The translations under genes were made by a program, and so were the position numbers. Below are positions 35,136 through 43,817 of a DNA stretch of 64,000 nt, one piece after another. The DNA is from Pelotomaculum isophthalicicum JI (GTDB lineage Bacteria > Bacillota > Desulfotomaculia > Desulfotomaculales > Pelotomaculaceae). The DNA is taken from the NCBI RefSeq assembly GCF_029478095.1, contig NZ_JAKOAV010000002.1, forward strand, positions 62,001 through 126,000, read 5' to 3'. Numbering within the stretch: position 1 is the first letter of the stretch; the number at the start of each line of letters is the position of its first letter. The notes below the pieces were generated by a model. It saw only the letters and a list, made by a program, of their open reading frames with translations. It was not told the DNA's origin and ran no database searches.

Positions 35136-36119
35136 TTAATCTAACACATATACTTTTACCCACCTTAAGCCCCAACCCATAGCCTCACTATATGATCCGA
35201 AAAACAGGTCAATCCGGTTTCCTTGTATTGCGCTTCCCCGGTCAAGAGCAGTGGCATATCCATAACCGTCAACATATAATCTGGTTCCCATCGGAATCCT
35301 GCTGGTATCGACAGCCGCGACGCCATAACTCGGTGCGACACCTGAAGCGGTGTTATAACCAGTGTAAGTATAGGCTGATGCCAGCATATCCAGGACACGG
35401 GCATACCGGATATTATCGCCGCCACGGGATACGACCATGGTGCTCCCGTATAAGACTATCTTATCAGTCGGAGGTTCAATCACCTCCCGGGAGGCCAACT
35501 GCCGGTCAACTTCCTTCCCGTCTTTAAAAGTAACCTGCCAGGTCTGACGCTCCGTCCCTTCTTTGCCTTCTTGCGCTACACGGCTTTCCCCACCCGGCAG
35601 CTTAACCGTATACTGCTTTTTAGTCTCATAATCAATTGGAGCGTCGCATGTCAGGCTTTCAGTTTTAACCCTGGCCACCTTAACAGTCATCCCAGGGTTG
35701 ACCGGGCTGTCTTTAGCCGGTTCAACCTCATCTTCCGGACCTAGGCTAATTCCGTATTCTAAAAGCGCATCTTCAACTTTTCTTGTCATGGTTCTGGCGG
35801 GAATCTCACTGCCATCCACGGCAATAGTCAGATCCGTCGCCCTTTTTATTGTCACAATCATGCCTTTTTTCAACGTGGATGCAAGAGGCGGAGACACCTC
35901 ATCTTTTTCCAGCAAGGCGATTTTTTGCGACTTCAGCAAACCGCCAACCGTAAAGGAAAAAGTTTTCACTGTTGTCTGGCTGCCGTCAATATCCACAACT
36001 ACTGTTTTTTTTGCCCAGGCATAACAGCTTAATAAAATAACAACCGCCACAGCAATCAAAACAGGTCCCTTAAGCAAAGCCGCCCGGTCCCGGTGCACCG
36101 TTTTCTCTTTGCTACTCAT
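35136..36119 (-). CDS. yabE: YabE/Rpf2-like protein: DUF348, G5 and 3D domains
   Basis: 327 residues: one membrane anchor or signal segment (LKGPVLIAVAVVILLSCYAWA, about 15-35), two DUF348 units (about 40-150, each with DG and a GxLL.. or ALLEYGI helix), a G5 domain (about 155-235) and a C-terminal 3D domain with the three Asp (VAAVDTSRIPMGTRLYVDGYG, ALDRGSAIQGNRIDLFF). The 3D domain is a lytic-transglycosylase-like fold of stationary-phase wall proteins. A terminator follows. Place beside ksgA matches B. subtilis yabE. Confidence 0.92.
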   Translation of the reverse strand: MSSKEKTVHRDRAALLKGPVLIAVAVVILLSCYAWAKKTVVVDIDGSQTTVKTFSFTVGGLLKSQKIALLEKDEVSPPLASTLKKGMIVTIKRATDLTIAVDGSEIPARTMTRKVEDALLEYGISLGPEDEVEPAKDSPVNPGMTVKVARVKTESLTCDAPIDYETKKQYTVKLPGGESRVAQEGKEGTERQTWQVTFKDGKEVDRQLASREVIEPPTDKIVLYGSTMVVSRGGDNIRYARVLDMLASAYTYTGYNTASGVAPSYGVAAVDTSRIPMGTRLYVDGYGYATALDRGSAIQGNRIDLFFGSYSEAMGWGLRWVKVYVLD

Positions 36120-36318
36120 TTATTGCCCCCTTTTCATTTAGTATGGCAATAAAGCAAAATTATCAGCACTGGAAAAATTATCACTTTGCGGTATAACCGC
36201 AGCAGCAATGGTTATTTTTTTTATTATAAAATGATTTTGCCTTGTATTATTTTACTATATGCAGTATGCTCTGGATAGGTTTATTTTTTGTAAGATTATA
36301 GCTAATAATGACAAAAAA

Positions 36319-36337
36319 ACCGGGTTATCCACCCGGT
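36319..36337 (-). terminator. Rho-independent terminator after the UPF0158 gene
   Basis: ACCGGGT and ACCCGGT pair around five bases, with seven A before it on the plus strand giving a U run on the minus strand. Confidence 0.85.
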
Positions 36338-36341
36338 GGGT

Positions 36342-36806
36342 TTATTTCTTCTTTTTGTTATATTCTAGGTTGTTGACGGGCGGTTTGTCAATCAATTCTA
36401 TTCCCTTTTGTCGAAACCAGTCTAACAGAAATTCCTCATACTTGTCGTTTTCAAAACTATACCATCGCCGTCTCGCCTCTTCAAACTCCATTAGTATGTT
36501 CCGGTACTTTTGCTCTTCCTGTCCGTCTATAGCTTTTTCCAGCAATCCTTTCAAATAAGGATCCTCTACGATAGAAGCATATTCCTGCTTGACTTTTAAA
36601 CAGAAATCCATGTCCCTTTTTGGCAGTTTGATGAATCTGTCCGGCTGCTTATCAAGCTTTTCCATAACTGTAACATGTTCAGGAAAATCCATTGGAGAAA
36701 AAAACTTTACATCGCCAGTCTGCATGTCAAGATAGTATTCAGAATGCCCGCTGCTGTTTTCAAAAGCGTTAACAATCCAAGACATATTCACCAGTACCTG
36801 GCGCAT
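36342..36806 (-). CDS. UPF0158 family protein
   Basis: 154 residues. The opening MSWIVNAFENSSGHSEYYLDMQTGDV, then DRFIKLPKRD and the late FEEARRRWYSFENDKYEEFLLDWFRQKGIELID are the recognisable blocks of the UPF0158 family. Function is not known. Gene ends four bases after a terminator hairpin on the downstream side; it lies just 31 bases after cobO, so they may be co-transcribed. AGGAGG is near the ATG. Confidence 0.8.
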   Translation of the reverse strand: MRQVLVNMSWIVNAFENSSGHSEYYLDMQTGDVKFFSPMDFPEHVTVMEKLDKQPDRFIKLPKRDMDFCLKVKQEYASIVEDPYLKGLLEKAIDGQEEQKYRNILMEFEEARRRWYSFENDKYEEFLLDWFRQKGIELIDKPPVNNLEYNKKKK

Positions 36807-36837
36807 ATATAATCCTCCTTGACATCTATTCTATATT

Positions 36838-37371
36838 CTAATATTCAATACCCATCTGAGCGTAGACACCTTTTGTAAAGGGGTGCTTTATTTCTTTCAT
36901 TTCGGTAACCAGGTCCGCTTGTCTGATTATCTCGGGAGGCGCGTAACGTCCGGTAAGCATGAGGTGCAGCCGCTCCGGCTTCCCTGCGATTAAGGCCAGC
37001 ACGTCTTCGATGGAAACCAGGCCATAATGTAACGCGTATAATATTTCGTCCAGGATGATCAGGTCATATTTCCCGGAGTTCATTTCGTTCACCGCTACAT
37101 TCAATGCTTCCCGGGCGGCGCGGCTATGCCGGTCCGGAAATTCTTCACCGTTATTGTGAATAAACCCTTTACCCATCGGCCATATTTCAAAACCCGGCCC
37201 AAGCTTTTCCACTGCCCTGATCTCTCCTGACCGCCGGTCACCCTTGATAAACTGGAGTATCAGCACCTTCATGCCCTGACCCCAGGCTCGCAGGGCCATC
37301 CCAAGCGCGGCAGTTGTTTTGCCTTTGCCGTCGCCCGTGTTTACCAGAAGCAGCCCTTTCTCCCTGTCCAT
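36838..37371 (-). CDS. cobO: Cob(I)yrinic acid a,c-diamide adenosyltransferase CobO
   Basis: 177 residues. LLLVNTGDGKGKTTAALGMALRAWG has the CobO/BtuR P-loop GDGKGKTT; VLILQFIKGDRRSGE, LIILDEILYALHYGL and LMLTGRYAPPEIIRQADLVTEM are the remaining family blocks. It transfers adenosyl from ATP to cob(I)alamin-type corrinoids in salvage and synthesis. No cobalamin riboswitch is visible upstream. AGGAGG precedes the ATG at a fair distance. It lies between the UPF0158 gene and tatD, an arrangement not found in B. subtilis. Confidence 0.95.
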   Translation of the reverse strand: MDREKGLLLVNTGDGKGKTTAALGMALRAWGQGMKVLILQFIKGDRRSGEIRAVEKLGPGFEIWPMGKGFIHNNGEEFPDRHSRAAREALNVAVNEMNSGKYDLIILDEILYALHYGLVSIEDVLALIAGKPERLHLMLTGRYAPPEIIRQADLVTEMKEIKHPFTKGVYAQMGIEY

Positions 37372-37413
37372 CCATTAAAATCCTCCTCCGGCAATGGACC
37401 TTAATAAATAACA

Positions 37414-37445
37414 TTTCCCAGGGCATATACACTTCCCCTGGGAAA
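37414..37445 (-). terminator. Perfect 10-bp hairpin downstream of tatD
   Basis: TTTCCCAGGG (37414-37423) pairs exactly with CCCTGGGAAA (37436-37445). On the minus strand TGTTATTT follows; probably the tatD terminator. Confidence 0.6.
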
Positions 37446-37554
37446 ACATCAAGCTCATCAGGATTCTTTTACCCATATTCCTCTTTTTAATGAAATAATA
37501 ATATGAATGTCCATGCATTGTCAACTGCATGTGTTGAGGTAAGTTCGCCCGGAT

Positions 37555-38364
37555 TTATGAAGCAGCGTTTTCCTTGATGCCGGCGGTTTCCAAGCGGAAT
37601 AACTTTCTGCCGTTATCAGTGCAAATTTTTGCCAATTCATCAGCTGCTACCTTTCTGAGCGCAGCTATTTCAGTCAAAGTATGTCTTACGTTAGCAGGCT
37701 CGTTTCGCTTACCCCGGTTCGGCACGGGGGTAAGGTAAGGCGCGTCGGTCTCCACCACGAGGCGGTCCAGAGGCACGCGGGCAGCCACGTCTTTTAATCT
37801 GGCGGATTTGGGGAATGTCACCGGCCCGGCTATGGAGATGTAAAATCCCATTGCGATACATTCCTTGGCCATCTCCCAGCTACCGGAGTAACAATGGATT
37901 ACCCCACCCGCGGGGAAAGGGCCGTCGTTACGTAAAATATCCATCGTGTCACCGTGGGCCTCCCGGTCGTGAATGATCACGGGCAAGTCAAGCCTCTTGG
38001 CAAGAGACAGTTGCCCCCGGAACACCTTCTTTTGTTCCGGAACAGGGGAAAGGTTCCGGAAATAATCCAGACCCATTTCACCCAACGCCACGACTTTAGG
38101 GTGAATCGCCAGCTTTTCCAATTGCTCAAGGTAATCGGACGTTGTCTCACCGGCGACATGGGGGTGTACTCCCACCGCGGCGTAAACCAAATCATACTTT
38201 TCCGACATTTGCAGGGCTTTGCGGGAAGAATCAAGTTCAAAACCGACGTTGATTATATTTACAACTCCAGCGTCGCGAGCCCGCTCGATCATTTCATCGC
38301 GGTCGGCGTCGAAATCCTCAAAGTCCAAATGGGCGTGTGTATCAAACAAGATCACAAACATCAT
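37555..38364 (-). CDS. tatD: TatD family metal-dependent hydrolase (DNase)
   Basis: 269 residues. LFDTHAHLDFEDF (metal-binding HxH), AAVGVHPH, ALGEMGLDYF, PVIIHDREAHGD, GGVIHCYSGS and VVETDAPYLTP give all metal ligands of the TIM-barrel TatD family, involved in 3'-5' exonuclease activity on DNA. Its ATG overlaps the metG stop (ATGA), so the two are translationally coupled, as metS-yabD are in B. subtilis. Confidence 0.95.
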   Translation of the reverse strand: MMFVILFDTHAHLDFEDFDADRDEMIERARDAGVVNIINVGFELDSSRKALQMSEKYDLVYAAVGVHPHVAGETTSDYLEQLEKLAIHPKVVALGEMGLDYFRNLSPVPEQKKVFRGQLSLAKRLDLPVIIHDREAHGDTMDILRNDGPFPAGGVIHCYSGSWEMAKECIAMGFYISIAGPVTFPKSARLKDVAARVPLDRLVVETDAPYLTPVPNRGKRNEPANVRHTLTEIAALRKVAADELAKICTDNGRKLFRLETAGIKENAAS

Positions 38365-39911
38365 TCCTTTGTTTTTTTCACGTCGATGCGCGGGAATAAG
38401 GCCTGCCCCTTTTTCACTGTCGTACCTGCGGGCAGCTTACCCCAAACCAGTGACTCCCAAGTCGCGAGTTCAGGCCGGTCTTCAATGCCAAGTTGCGCCC
38501 AGACCTTGCCCGGCATCAACGGCATAAAAGGAGAAACCATGATGGCAATAAACCGCAGGCTTTCGGCGAGATTATATAACACCGTGGCAAGCCGCTCCTG
38601 CATGGCGGGATCCTTGGCCAATCCCCAAGGAGCTGTTTCATCCACGTACTTGTTGGCTCTGCCGACCAGACGCCAAATCGCGGCCAGCGCGTTGGACAGC
38701 TCCATTTTTTCCATAAGCTCTTCAACAATGGCGGGGGTCTGTTCGGCCAAATCAATTAGTTCCCTGTCTAGTTCTTCAGAAGCGACAGGCGCCTGAACTG
38801 TCCCCTGAAAATATTTTTCTACCATTGCCACCGACCGGCTGACCAGGTTGCCCAAGTCATTGGCCAAATCCTTGTTGATGCGCTCCACGAGCAAATCCTC
38901 ATTGTAGTACCCATCTGAACCGAACGGCAACTCGCGAAGCAGGTAATAACGGATGGCGTCGACACCGTATTTGTCGATTAGCGCCAGCGGATCAACCACA
39001 TTGCCCTTGGATTTAGACATTTTTCCACTGTCCAAAAGGATCCAGCCGTGGCCTACCACCTTTTTCGGCAGTTCGATCCCCAACGCCATTAGAATTGCCG
39101 GCCAGATAATACTGTGGAACCGGATGATGTCTTTAGCCATCAAGTGCACATTAGCCGGCCAATATTTTTTAAACAAGCTGTCATCCTCGCTCCCGTAGCC
39201 GAGGGCGGAAATGTAGTTGGTAAGAGCATCAATCCATACATAGATAACATTTTTCTGATCAAAAGGAACCGGTATACCCCAGTCAAAGGTGGTCCTGGAT
39301 ACACAAAGGTCTTCCAAGCCGCTTTTGATAAAGCTTACCATTTCGTTCCGCCGGGAGGTCGGCTGGATAAAATCGGGGTGTTCATCTATATATTGAAGCA
39401 ACCGGTCAGCGTATTTGGAAATCTGGAAAAAGTAATTCTCCTCACTGACCATTTCCACCGGACGGCCGCAGTCAGGACAATTTCCTTCAACCAGCCGCGC
39501 CTCTGTCCAGAATGTTTCGCACGGTGTGCAATACCACCCTTCATAGCCGGCCTTGTAAATATCACCCTGATCATAAAGCTTTTGAAATATTTCCGATACC
39601 ACCTTTTTATGGCGCGGCTCGGTGGTGCGGATAAAGTCGTTATTACTCACTTCCAGCCGGCTCCAGAGATTTTTAAAACCGGCTACAATCTTATCCACAT
39701 ACTCCTGCGGAGTCTCCCCTTTAGACTTGGCGGCCCGTTCAATTTTTTGACCGTGTTCGTCAGATCCTGTCAGGAACCAAGTGTCATAACCCGTCATTTT
39801 TTTAAAGCGTGTCATAGTGTCCGCGGCTACGGTGGTGTATGCGTGGCCGATGTGCAGATTATCGCTCGGGTAGTAAATTGGCGTGGTAATATAAAATGTT
39901 CCTTTTTCCAT
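38361..39911 (-). CDS. metG: Methionyl-tRNA synthetase
   Basis: About 516 residues. TFYITTPIYYPSDNLHIGHAYTTVAADTM has the HIGH motif, CTPCETFWTEARLVEGNCPDCG binds zinc, and GKMSKSKGNVVDPLALIDKYG has the KMSKS loop. It charges tRNA-Met. The start at 39911 (MEKGTFYIT) has GGAGGAAGG upstream; the frame is open to 39941. There is no C-terminal tRNA-binding (Trbp111) domain, so it is the short form. A candidate attenuator lies in the leader, and no T-box motif is visible. Confidence 0.97.
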   Translation of the reverse strand: MEKGTFYITTPIYYPSDNLHIGHAYTTVAADTMTRFKKMTGYDTWFLTGSDEHGQKIERAAKSKGETPQEYVDKIVAGFKNLWSRLEVSNNDFIRTTEPRHKKVVSEIFQKLYDQGDIYKAGYEGWYCTPCETFWTEARLVEGNCPDCGRPVEMVSEENYFFQISKYADRLLQYIDEHPDFIQPTSRRNEMVSFIKSGLEDLCVSRTTFDWGIPVPFDQKNVIYVWIDALTNYISALGYGSEDDSLFKKYWPANVHLMAKDIIRFHSIIWPAILMALGIELPKKVVGHGWILLDSGKMSKSKGNVVDPLALIDKYGVDAIRYYLLRELPFGSDGYYNEDLLVERINKDLANDLGNLVSRSVAMVEKYFQGTVQAPVASEELDRELIDLAEQTPAIVEELMEKMELSNALAAIWRLVGRANKYVDETAPWGLAKDPAMQERLATVLYNLAESLRFIAIMVSPFMPLMPGKVWAQLGIEDRPELATWESLVWGKLPAGTTVKKGQALFPRIDVKKTKE

Positions 39912-39955
39912 GATCCTTCCTCCCTGATTCTCCAAGAACAAATCAACAAAAAAAC

Positions 39956-39984
39956 CCGCACCCCGTTTTGCATGACAAGGGCGG
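39956..39984 (-). promoter_or_regulatory. Terminator-like hairpin in the metG leader (attenuator candidate)
   Basis: On the minus strand CCGC-CCTTGT pairs with ACGGGG-GCGG (one bulged U), closing a 10-bp stem with an 8-base loop, followed by GTTTTTTTG. It lies about 45 bases before the metG start and just downstream of the promoter, so it could limit metG transcription. Confidence 0.55.
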
Positions 39985-39997
39985 AATTTTTATACTG

Positions 39998-40027
39998 ATT
40001 TTAGCAGGATAAATAGCAACTTGTCAA
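39998..40027 (-). promoter_or_regulatory. Sigma-A type promoter of metG
   Basis: On the minus strand TTGACA (plus 40022-40027), an 18-base spacer and TAAAAT (plus 39998-40003). Transcription would start some 10 bases before the hairpin. Confidence 0.65.
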
Positions 40028-40170
40028 GTTTACTCAAATCTTGTTATCAAGCAAAAAAAATGTAAAAAATTATAAAATGCTGGTTGACTTTTAATGACAT
40101 CATTGGTACCATTTAGCTATGCAATCTTAAGGTTTTTGTTGCATTATATAGAAAAAAGGAGGAGGTAGCA

Positions 40171-40425
40171 ATGAAATCCACAGGTATTGTAAGGAAAGTT
40201 GACGAACTGGGACGGGTGGTTATTCCTATCGAATTAAGGCGGACTTTGGGAATTGATGAGAAGGACGCGCTGGAAATTTACGTCGACGCGGAAAAGATTA
40301 TCCTGAAGAAGTACGAGCCCGCCTGTGTTTTCTGCGGCAACGCATCCGACGTGCAGCATTACCGCGGCAAGCTGGTCTGCCGTGAATGCGCGGTAAGCAT
40401 GTTCGAAAATACCCAGGCTATCTAA
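40171..40425 (+). CDS. abrB: AbrB-family transition-state regulator
   Basis: 84 residues: the swapped-hairpin DNA-binding N-terminus MKSTGIVRKVDELGRVVIPIELRRTLG is almost the AbrB consensus. The C-terminal part has CVFCG and VCRECA, a Cys4 set as in clostridial AbrB proteins. AbrB represses post-exponential genes during growth. AGGAGGAGG precedes the ATG. It is alone on the plus strand between metG and rsmI, as in B. subtilis, and ends in a terminator that overlaps the rsmI end. Confidence 0.95.
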   Translation: MKSTGIVRKVDELGRVVIPIELRRTLGIDEKDALEIYVDAEKIILKKYEPACVFCGNASDVQHYRGKLVCRECAVSMFENTQAI

Positions 40426-40503
40426 GAATCAGGAAATGACACAATTACTGCTATCCATTTAAAAAGACAGTTGCGACGAGTTTTATAGTACAAGCTGTTA
40501 AAT

Positions 40504-40560
40504 AACTAAGTGACTGAAAAGTAAAACCAATATCTCTTCAGCTACTTAGTTTGTTTTTTT
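40504..40560 (+). terminator. Terminator of abrB, shared with the end of rsmI
   Basis: AACTAAGT (40504-40511) pairs with ACTTAGTT (40544-40551), extended by CTGAA/TTCAG, and a T-rich tract follows. The right arm lies in the last codons of the convergent rsmI. Confidence 0.7.
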
Positions 40561-41399
40561 GATACCACCGCCTGGTAAACCTCCCTCCTTGGCAAGCCAT
40601 GTATGCGGGCAACCTCGCGAATGGCTTCCTTTCGCCCGGCGCCCTCCGCTTCAAGCCGGGCGACATGCTCAGCCGGTTCCAGAGAAACCTGTATTGTTTC
40701 AGCCACCTCCAACCGCTCACCCGTGGCGCCGGCCAGAACAAGACAAAATTCTCCCCTGGGCTCTTTCCCCCGGAAATGTTCCAGCACCTCGTCCACCGTA
40801 CCCCTTACCACTTCTTCGTGCTGTTTGGTCAGTTCTCTTGCAGCCACCATCAGGCGGTTTCCAATAATCTCCCGAAAATCAATCAGAGTTGCCGTCAAAC
40901 GATGTGGCGCTTCATAAAAAATCAGTGTTCTCGGCTCACGCGACAAAGCGGCCAGCTTGTCCCGCCGCGCCTTCCGGGCTGCCGGCAAAAAGCCTTCAAA
41001 AGCAAAAGCGCCGGCAGGCAGTCCTGACACAACCAGCGCGGTGATGCCCGCGCTGGGACCGGGCACCGGAACCACCTTTTGGTTATTTTCCAGCGCCGAC
41101 GCCACCAATTCAGTGCCGGGGTCCGAGATACCCGGCATGCCGGCATCGGATACCAGGGCAATCTTTTTGCCCGCGGCAAGCAGATTTAGGAGATATTCTC
41201 CTTTTTTCTGGCGGTTATGCTCATGGTAGCTGGTCAGCGGGGTGTGGATATCGTAATGGCTCAGCAACTTGCGCGTGTGGCGCGTATCCTCGGCCGCGAT
41301 TAAATCAACTTCACGCAATACCCGTAAGGCTCTCAACGTGATATCCTCCAAATTGCCGATGGGAGTAGCGCAAAGATACAGCGTCCCTCTTTGTTCCAT
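40542..41399 (-). CDS. rsmI: 16S rRNA (cytidine-1402-2'-O)-methyltransferase
   Basis: 285 residues. GTLYLCATPIGNLEDITLRALRVL, IAAEDTRHTRKLLSHY, ALVSDAGMPGISDPG, VVPVPGPSAGITALVVSGLP and FYEAPHRL are the SAM-binding and catalytic blocks of RsmI. It modifies C1402 in the decoding centre. It follows yabA by 26 bases. C-terminal residues (EAIREVARIHGLPRREVYQAVV) form the small helical tail found in the family. Confidence 0.96.
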   Translation of the reverse strand: MEQRGTLYLCATPIGNLEDITLRALRVLREVDLIAAEDTRHTRKLLSHYDIHTPLTSYHEHNRQKKGEYLLNLLAAGKKIALVSDAGMPGISDPGTELVASALENNQKVVPVPGPSAGITALVVSGLPAGAFAFEGFLPAARKARRDKLAALSREPRTLIFYEAPHRLTATLIDFREIIGNRLMVAARELTKQHEEVVRGTVDEVLEHFRGKEPRGEFCLVLAGATGERLEVAETIQVSLEPAEHVARLEAEGAGRKEAIREVARIHGLPRREVYQAVVSKKQTK

Positions 41400-41425
41400 A
41401 GCCCAAAATTCACCTCTGCGACATT

Positions 41426-41767
41426 TTAACCTTCCGTTCGCTTCGCGCCCGGTTCATGCTCCTTTCTTAAAAAAGCCATACAAAAAAGACACCCCGCCGT
41501 TCGCCTGCCTCCGAAGTTTAAATTGCATACATGAAAACCTTGATCATAAAGCTCCAGAAGGTTAATAAAACCCTCGCCTGTTTTCTCCGCTTCACCCTGC
41601 TCCGCGCAAACAACGCCTCTTTCCCGGCAGGCGGCAGCCAGCCTCTTTCTCAGCTGGGCATTTTCCTCTTCCAACTCATGCGCTTTCTGTTTTATCTCTT
41701 GCATTTCCGCTAAAAGAGCATGCAGTTTGGTTTCCATATCTTTTATTATTTTAAAAAAAGATTGCAA
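41426..41767 (-). CDS. yabA: Replication initiation control protein YabA
   Basis: 113 residues at most: an N-terminal leucine-rich coiled coil (KLHALLAEMQEIKQKAHELEEENAQLRKRL) and a C-terminal zinc site (FHVCNLNFG, GCLFC). YabA bridges DnaA and the sliding clamp to limit initiation. Either the codon at 41767 or the ATG at 41737 (METKLHALL) may be the start. It is directly adjacent to ricT and near holB, as in B. subtilis. Confidence 0.9.
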   Translation of the reverse strand: MQSFFKIIKDMETKLHALLAEMQEIKQKAHELEEENAQLRKRLAAACRERGVVCAEQGEAEKTGEGFINLLELYDQGFHVCNLNFGGRRTAGCLFCMAFLRKEHEPGAKRTEG

Positions 41768-42643
41768 CTAAACACTCTCCCCATCCAGTGTTCCGGCGCA
41801 CTTCTTTTTTTCATCCGTCTGGCAGTTGCAGGCTGGACTGTTTTTCAAAGTTATTTCCCCGTTCTGGTATTCCTTCACGATTTTACTTTCCTTTAGCTCC
41901 ACGCTCAGGCCCTTTTTAAAGATATTAACACCCGCCACTTTTCCTTCTCCATCAGGCGTTATCACCCATGTCCCAATCTCCGGAAACTCCTCCTTGGCGT
42001 GTTCGTAACACTCATTTTCATATTTCAGGCAGCACATCAGCCTGCCGCAGATACCTGAAATTTTAGTCGGGTTTAAAGAAAGGTTTTGGTCCTTCGCCAT
42101 TCTGATCGACACCGACACAAAATCAGACAGCCAGGCTGAGCAGCAGAGTTCCCTGCCGCAGCAGCCAAGTCCGCCGACCATCTTTGCCTCGTCCCGCACG
42201 CCAATCTGTCTTAATTCAATCCTGGTCCGGAAAACAGAAGCCAAATCTTTAACCAGTTCCCGAAAGTCGATCCTTCCTTCGGCGGTAAAGTAAAAAATTA
42301 TTTTATTTCCATCAAAGGTTTGTTCAACACCGACAAGTTTCATCGGCAGCTTATGGGCTGATATTTTCTCCAGCCCGACCTGAAAAGCCCTGCATTCTTT
42401 TTCTTTGTTTACTGATACCTGGCGAAGATCAGTTTCATCAGCTTTGCGGATTACCATTTTCAGAGGAGCAACCATCTCATCTTCTTCCACCTCCATGGGA
42501 CCGGCCACCACCTGACCGTATTCAATACCTCTGGCGGTTTCGACTATTACTCCGTCACCTTGTGTCAACATATTTCCAGCGGGGTCAAAAAAGTATACTT
42601 TCCCAGCCTTTTTAAAACGCACCCCTACCACTAGCAGTCCCAT
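41768..42643 (-). CDS. ricT: PSP1-domain protein RicT (YaaT)
   Basis: About 291 residues starting MGLLVVGVRFKKAGKVYFFDP, with GGGAGG 7 bases upstream. RTRIELRQIGVRDEAKMVGGLGCCGRELCC and GICGRLMCCLKYENECYEH carry the Cys clusters by which RicT binds an iron-sulfur cluster in the RicAFT complex. That complex promotes Spo0A phosphorylation, competence and RNase Y mRNA processing. C-terminal CNCQTDEKKKC adds more Cys. It overlaps the holB end by 13 bases. Confidence 0.93.
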   Translation of the reverse strand: MGLLVVGVRFKKAGKVYFFDPAGNMLTQGDGVIVETARGIEYGQVVAGPMEVEEDEMVAPLKMVIRKADETDLRQVSVNKEKECRAFQVGLEKISAHKLPMKLVGVEQTFDGNKIIFYFTAEGRIDFRELVKDLASVFRTRIELRQIGVRDEAKMVGGLGCCGRELCCSAWLSDFVSVSIRMAKDQNLSLNPTKISGICGRLMCCLKYENECYEHAKEEFPEIGTWVITPDGEGKVAGVNIFKKGLSVELKESKIVKEYQNGEITLKNSPACNCQTDEKKKCAGTLDGESV

Positions 42644-43659
42644 TGGTAAACCTCCCAATCTGTTTGTGTGCCGCTAATCCCCCCGGCCAGGCGCAAAAAT
42701 AATGCCTCAAGAACCAGTCTTGTATTTGCGTTGCCCAGGACTTTAGTCTTTGCCTTTGTAATATCTTCTATTATTTCCACTAGACGCCCGGTTTCAAAAT
42801 AACCAGTCTCTTTTTCCAACGCAATAATCTGGTCGGGGTTAAATAAAAGTCTTGCTTCGCCTGTCTCTTTCCAAACTAAAAGATCCCGGAACCAACACGC
42901 CAGCATTTCCAATAAACCCAAAGCGTTGTCCCTGTTCTTGGACACTTTCTCCGCTTCTTCCAAAGCCTCCAGAGCACCCGCTTCCTTCAATAAAACAGTC
43001 AACCGGAGAGCGGCATCCCGCTCTTTTTGAAAGGAACCTGAAGCATAAGCAAGCGCCTTGCCCAGGCTGCCGCCGGATAGAGCGGCCAGCAGCCCGGCTT
43101 CATCCCGCGCCAGCCCATGCCGGTTGTATAAAAGCGAATTAAGTTGATTAAAAGGAATTAACTTGAAATTAAACTGCTGGCAGCGCGACAAAACGGTAGA
43201 AGGCAATATCTGCGGCAACGCTGTCAGCAGGATAAAAACTGTTTCGTCAGGCGGTTCCTCAAGTGTTTTTAACAGGCAGTTGGCAGCTTCGGAGGTCATT
43301 GCTTCAGCCTGCTCAATTATAATTACTTTTCGCCCGCCCTGATATGAGTGAAACATTACCTTGCGCTGTATTCCACGTATCTGTTCAATCTTTATTGATG
43401 AGCCTTCCGGCCGCACACAGTGAAGGTCCGGGTGATTGGCGTGCTCAAACTGCCGGCATGCCCGGCATGACCCGCAGGCGTCACCCTTGTCCGGACCGGC
43501 GCAGAGCAGTGACCGCGCAAACGCCAGGGCGGTTGTCGCCTTGCCTACTCCTTCCGGCCCCGCAAATAAATAGGCATGGCCCACCCTGTCATATAGAAGA
43601 GCGTTAAGCAAAGCCCGGATAATCTGTTCGTGCCCGGTTATTTCTCTCAGGAGAAGCAT
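42631..43659 (-). CDS. holB: DNA polymerase III delta' subunit
   Basis: 342 residues. HAYLFAGPEGVGKATTALAFARSLLC is a modified P-loop, ACGSCRACRQFEHANHPDLHCV is the zinc finger, and ALPQILPSTVLSRCQQFNF contains the SRC motif of clamp loaders. Delta' is the stator of the clamp loader and usually does not hydrolyse ATP. It overlaps ricT. Related to dnaX further on in the window. Confidence 0.93.
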   Translation of the reverse strand: MLLLREITGHEQIIRALLNALLYDRVGHAYLFAGPEGVGKATTALAFARSLLCAGPDKGDACGSCRACRQFEHANHPDLHCVRPEGSSIKIEQIRGIQRKVMFHSYQGGRKVIIIEQAEAMTSEAANCLLKTLEEPPDETVFILLTALPQILPSTVLSRCQQFNFKLIPFNQLNSLLYNRHGLARDEAGLLAALSGGSLGKALAYASGSFQKERDAALRLTVLLKEAGALEALEEAEKVSKNRDNALGLLEMLACWFRDLLVWKETGEARLLFNPDQIIALEKETGYFETGRLVEIIEDITKAKTKVLGNANTRLVLEALFLRLAGGISGTQTDWEVYQWDC

Positions 43660-43678
43660 TGCAAAACTCCTATCATAA

Positions 43679-43801
43679 TAAAGTAGTCAGGAGTCAGGAG
43701 TCAGGAGTCAGAATAATCTTAGGGTATAACTCAAGGGTTAAAAAACCTTAAAGGAATGCAAGAACCCTACTGAATTCTGACTACTGACTACTGACTACTT
43801 G
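43679..43801. repeat. Heptamer-bounded inverted segment between holB and tmk
   Basis: Left: AAGTAGTCAGGAGTCAGGAG continuing to 43711 in GTCAG-type heptamers. Right: ATTCTGACTACTGACTACTG to 43799 in the reverse sense. The two ends are inverted copies around about 60 unique bases, a MITE-like form. No gene in this 158-base gap. Confidence 0.65.
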
Positions 43802-43817
43802 AATAGTAACAACATTC

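Noticed and set aside
37372-37554. Cobalamin riboswitch near cobO
   Set aside because: No B12-box-like sequence is visible in the gap upstream of cobO, which mainly holds the tatD terminator.
39911-40165. T-box or SAM riboswitch before metG
   Set aside because: No GGTGGNACCGCG-type antiterminator or SAM-I core was found; only the simple hairpin described.
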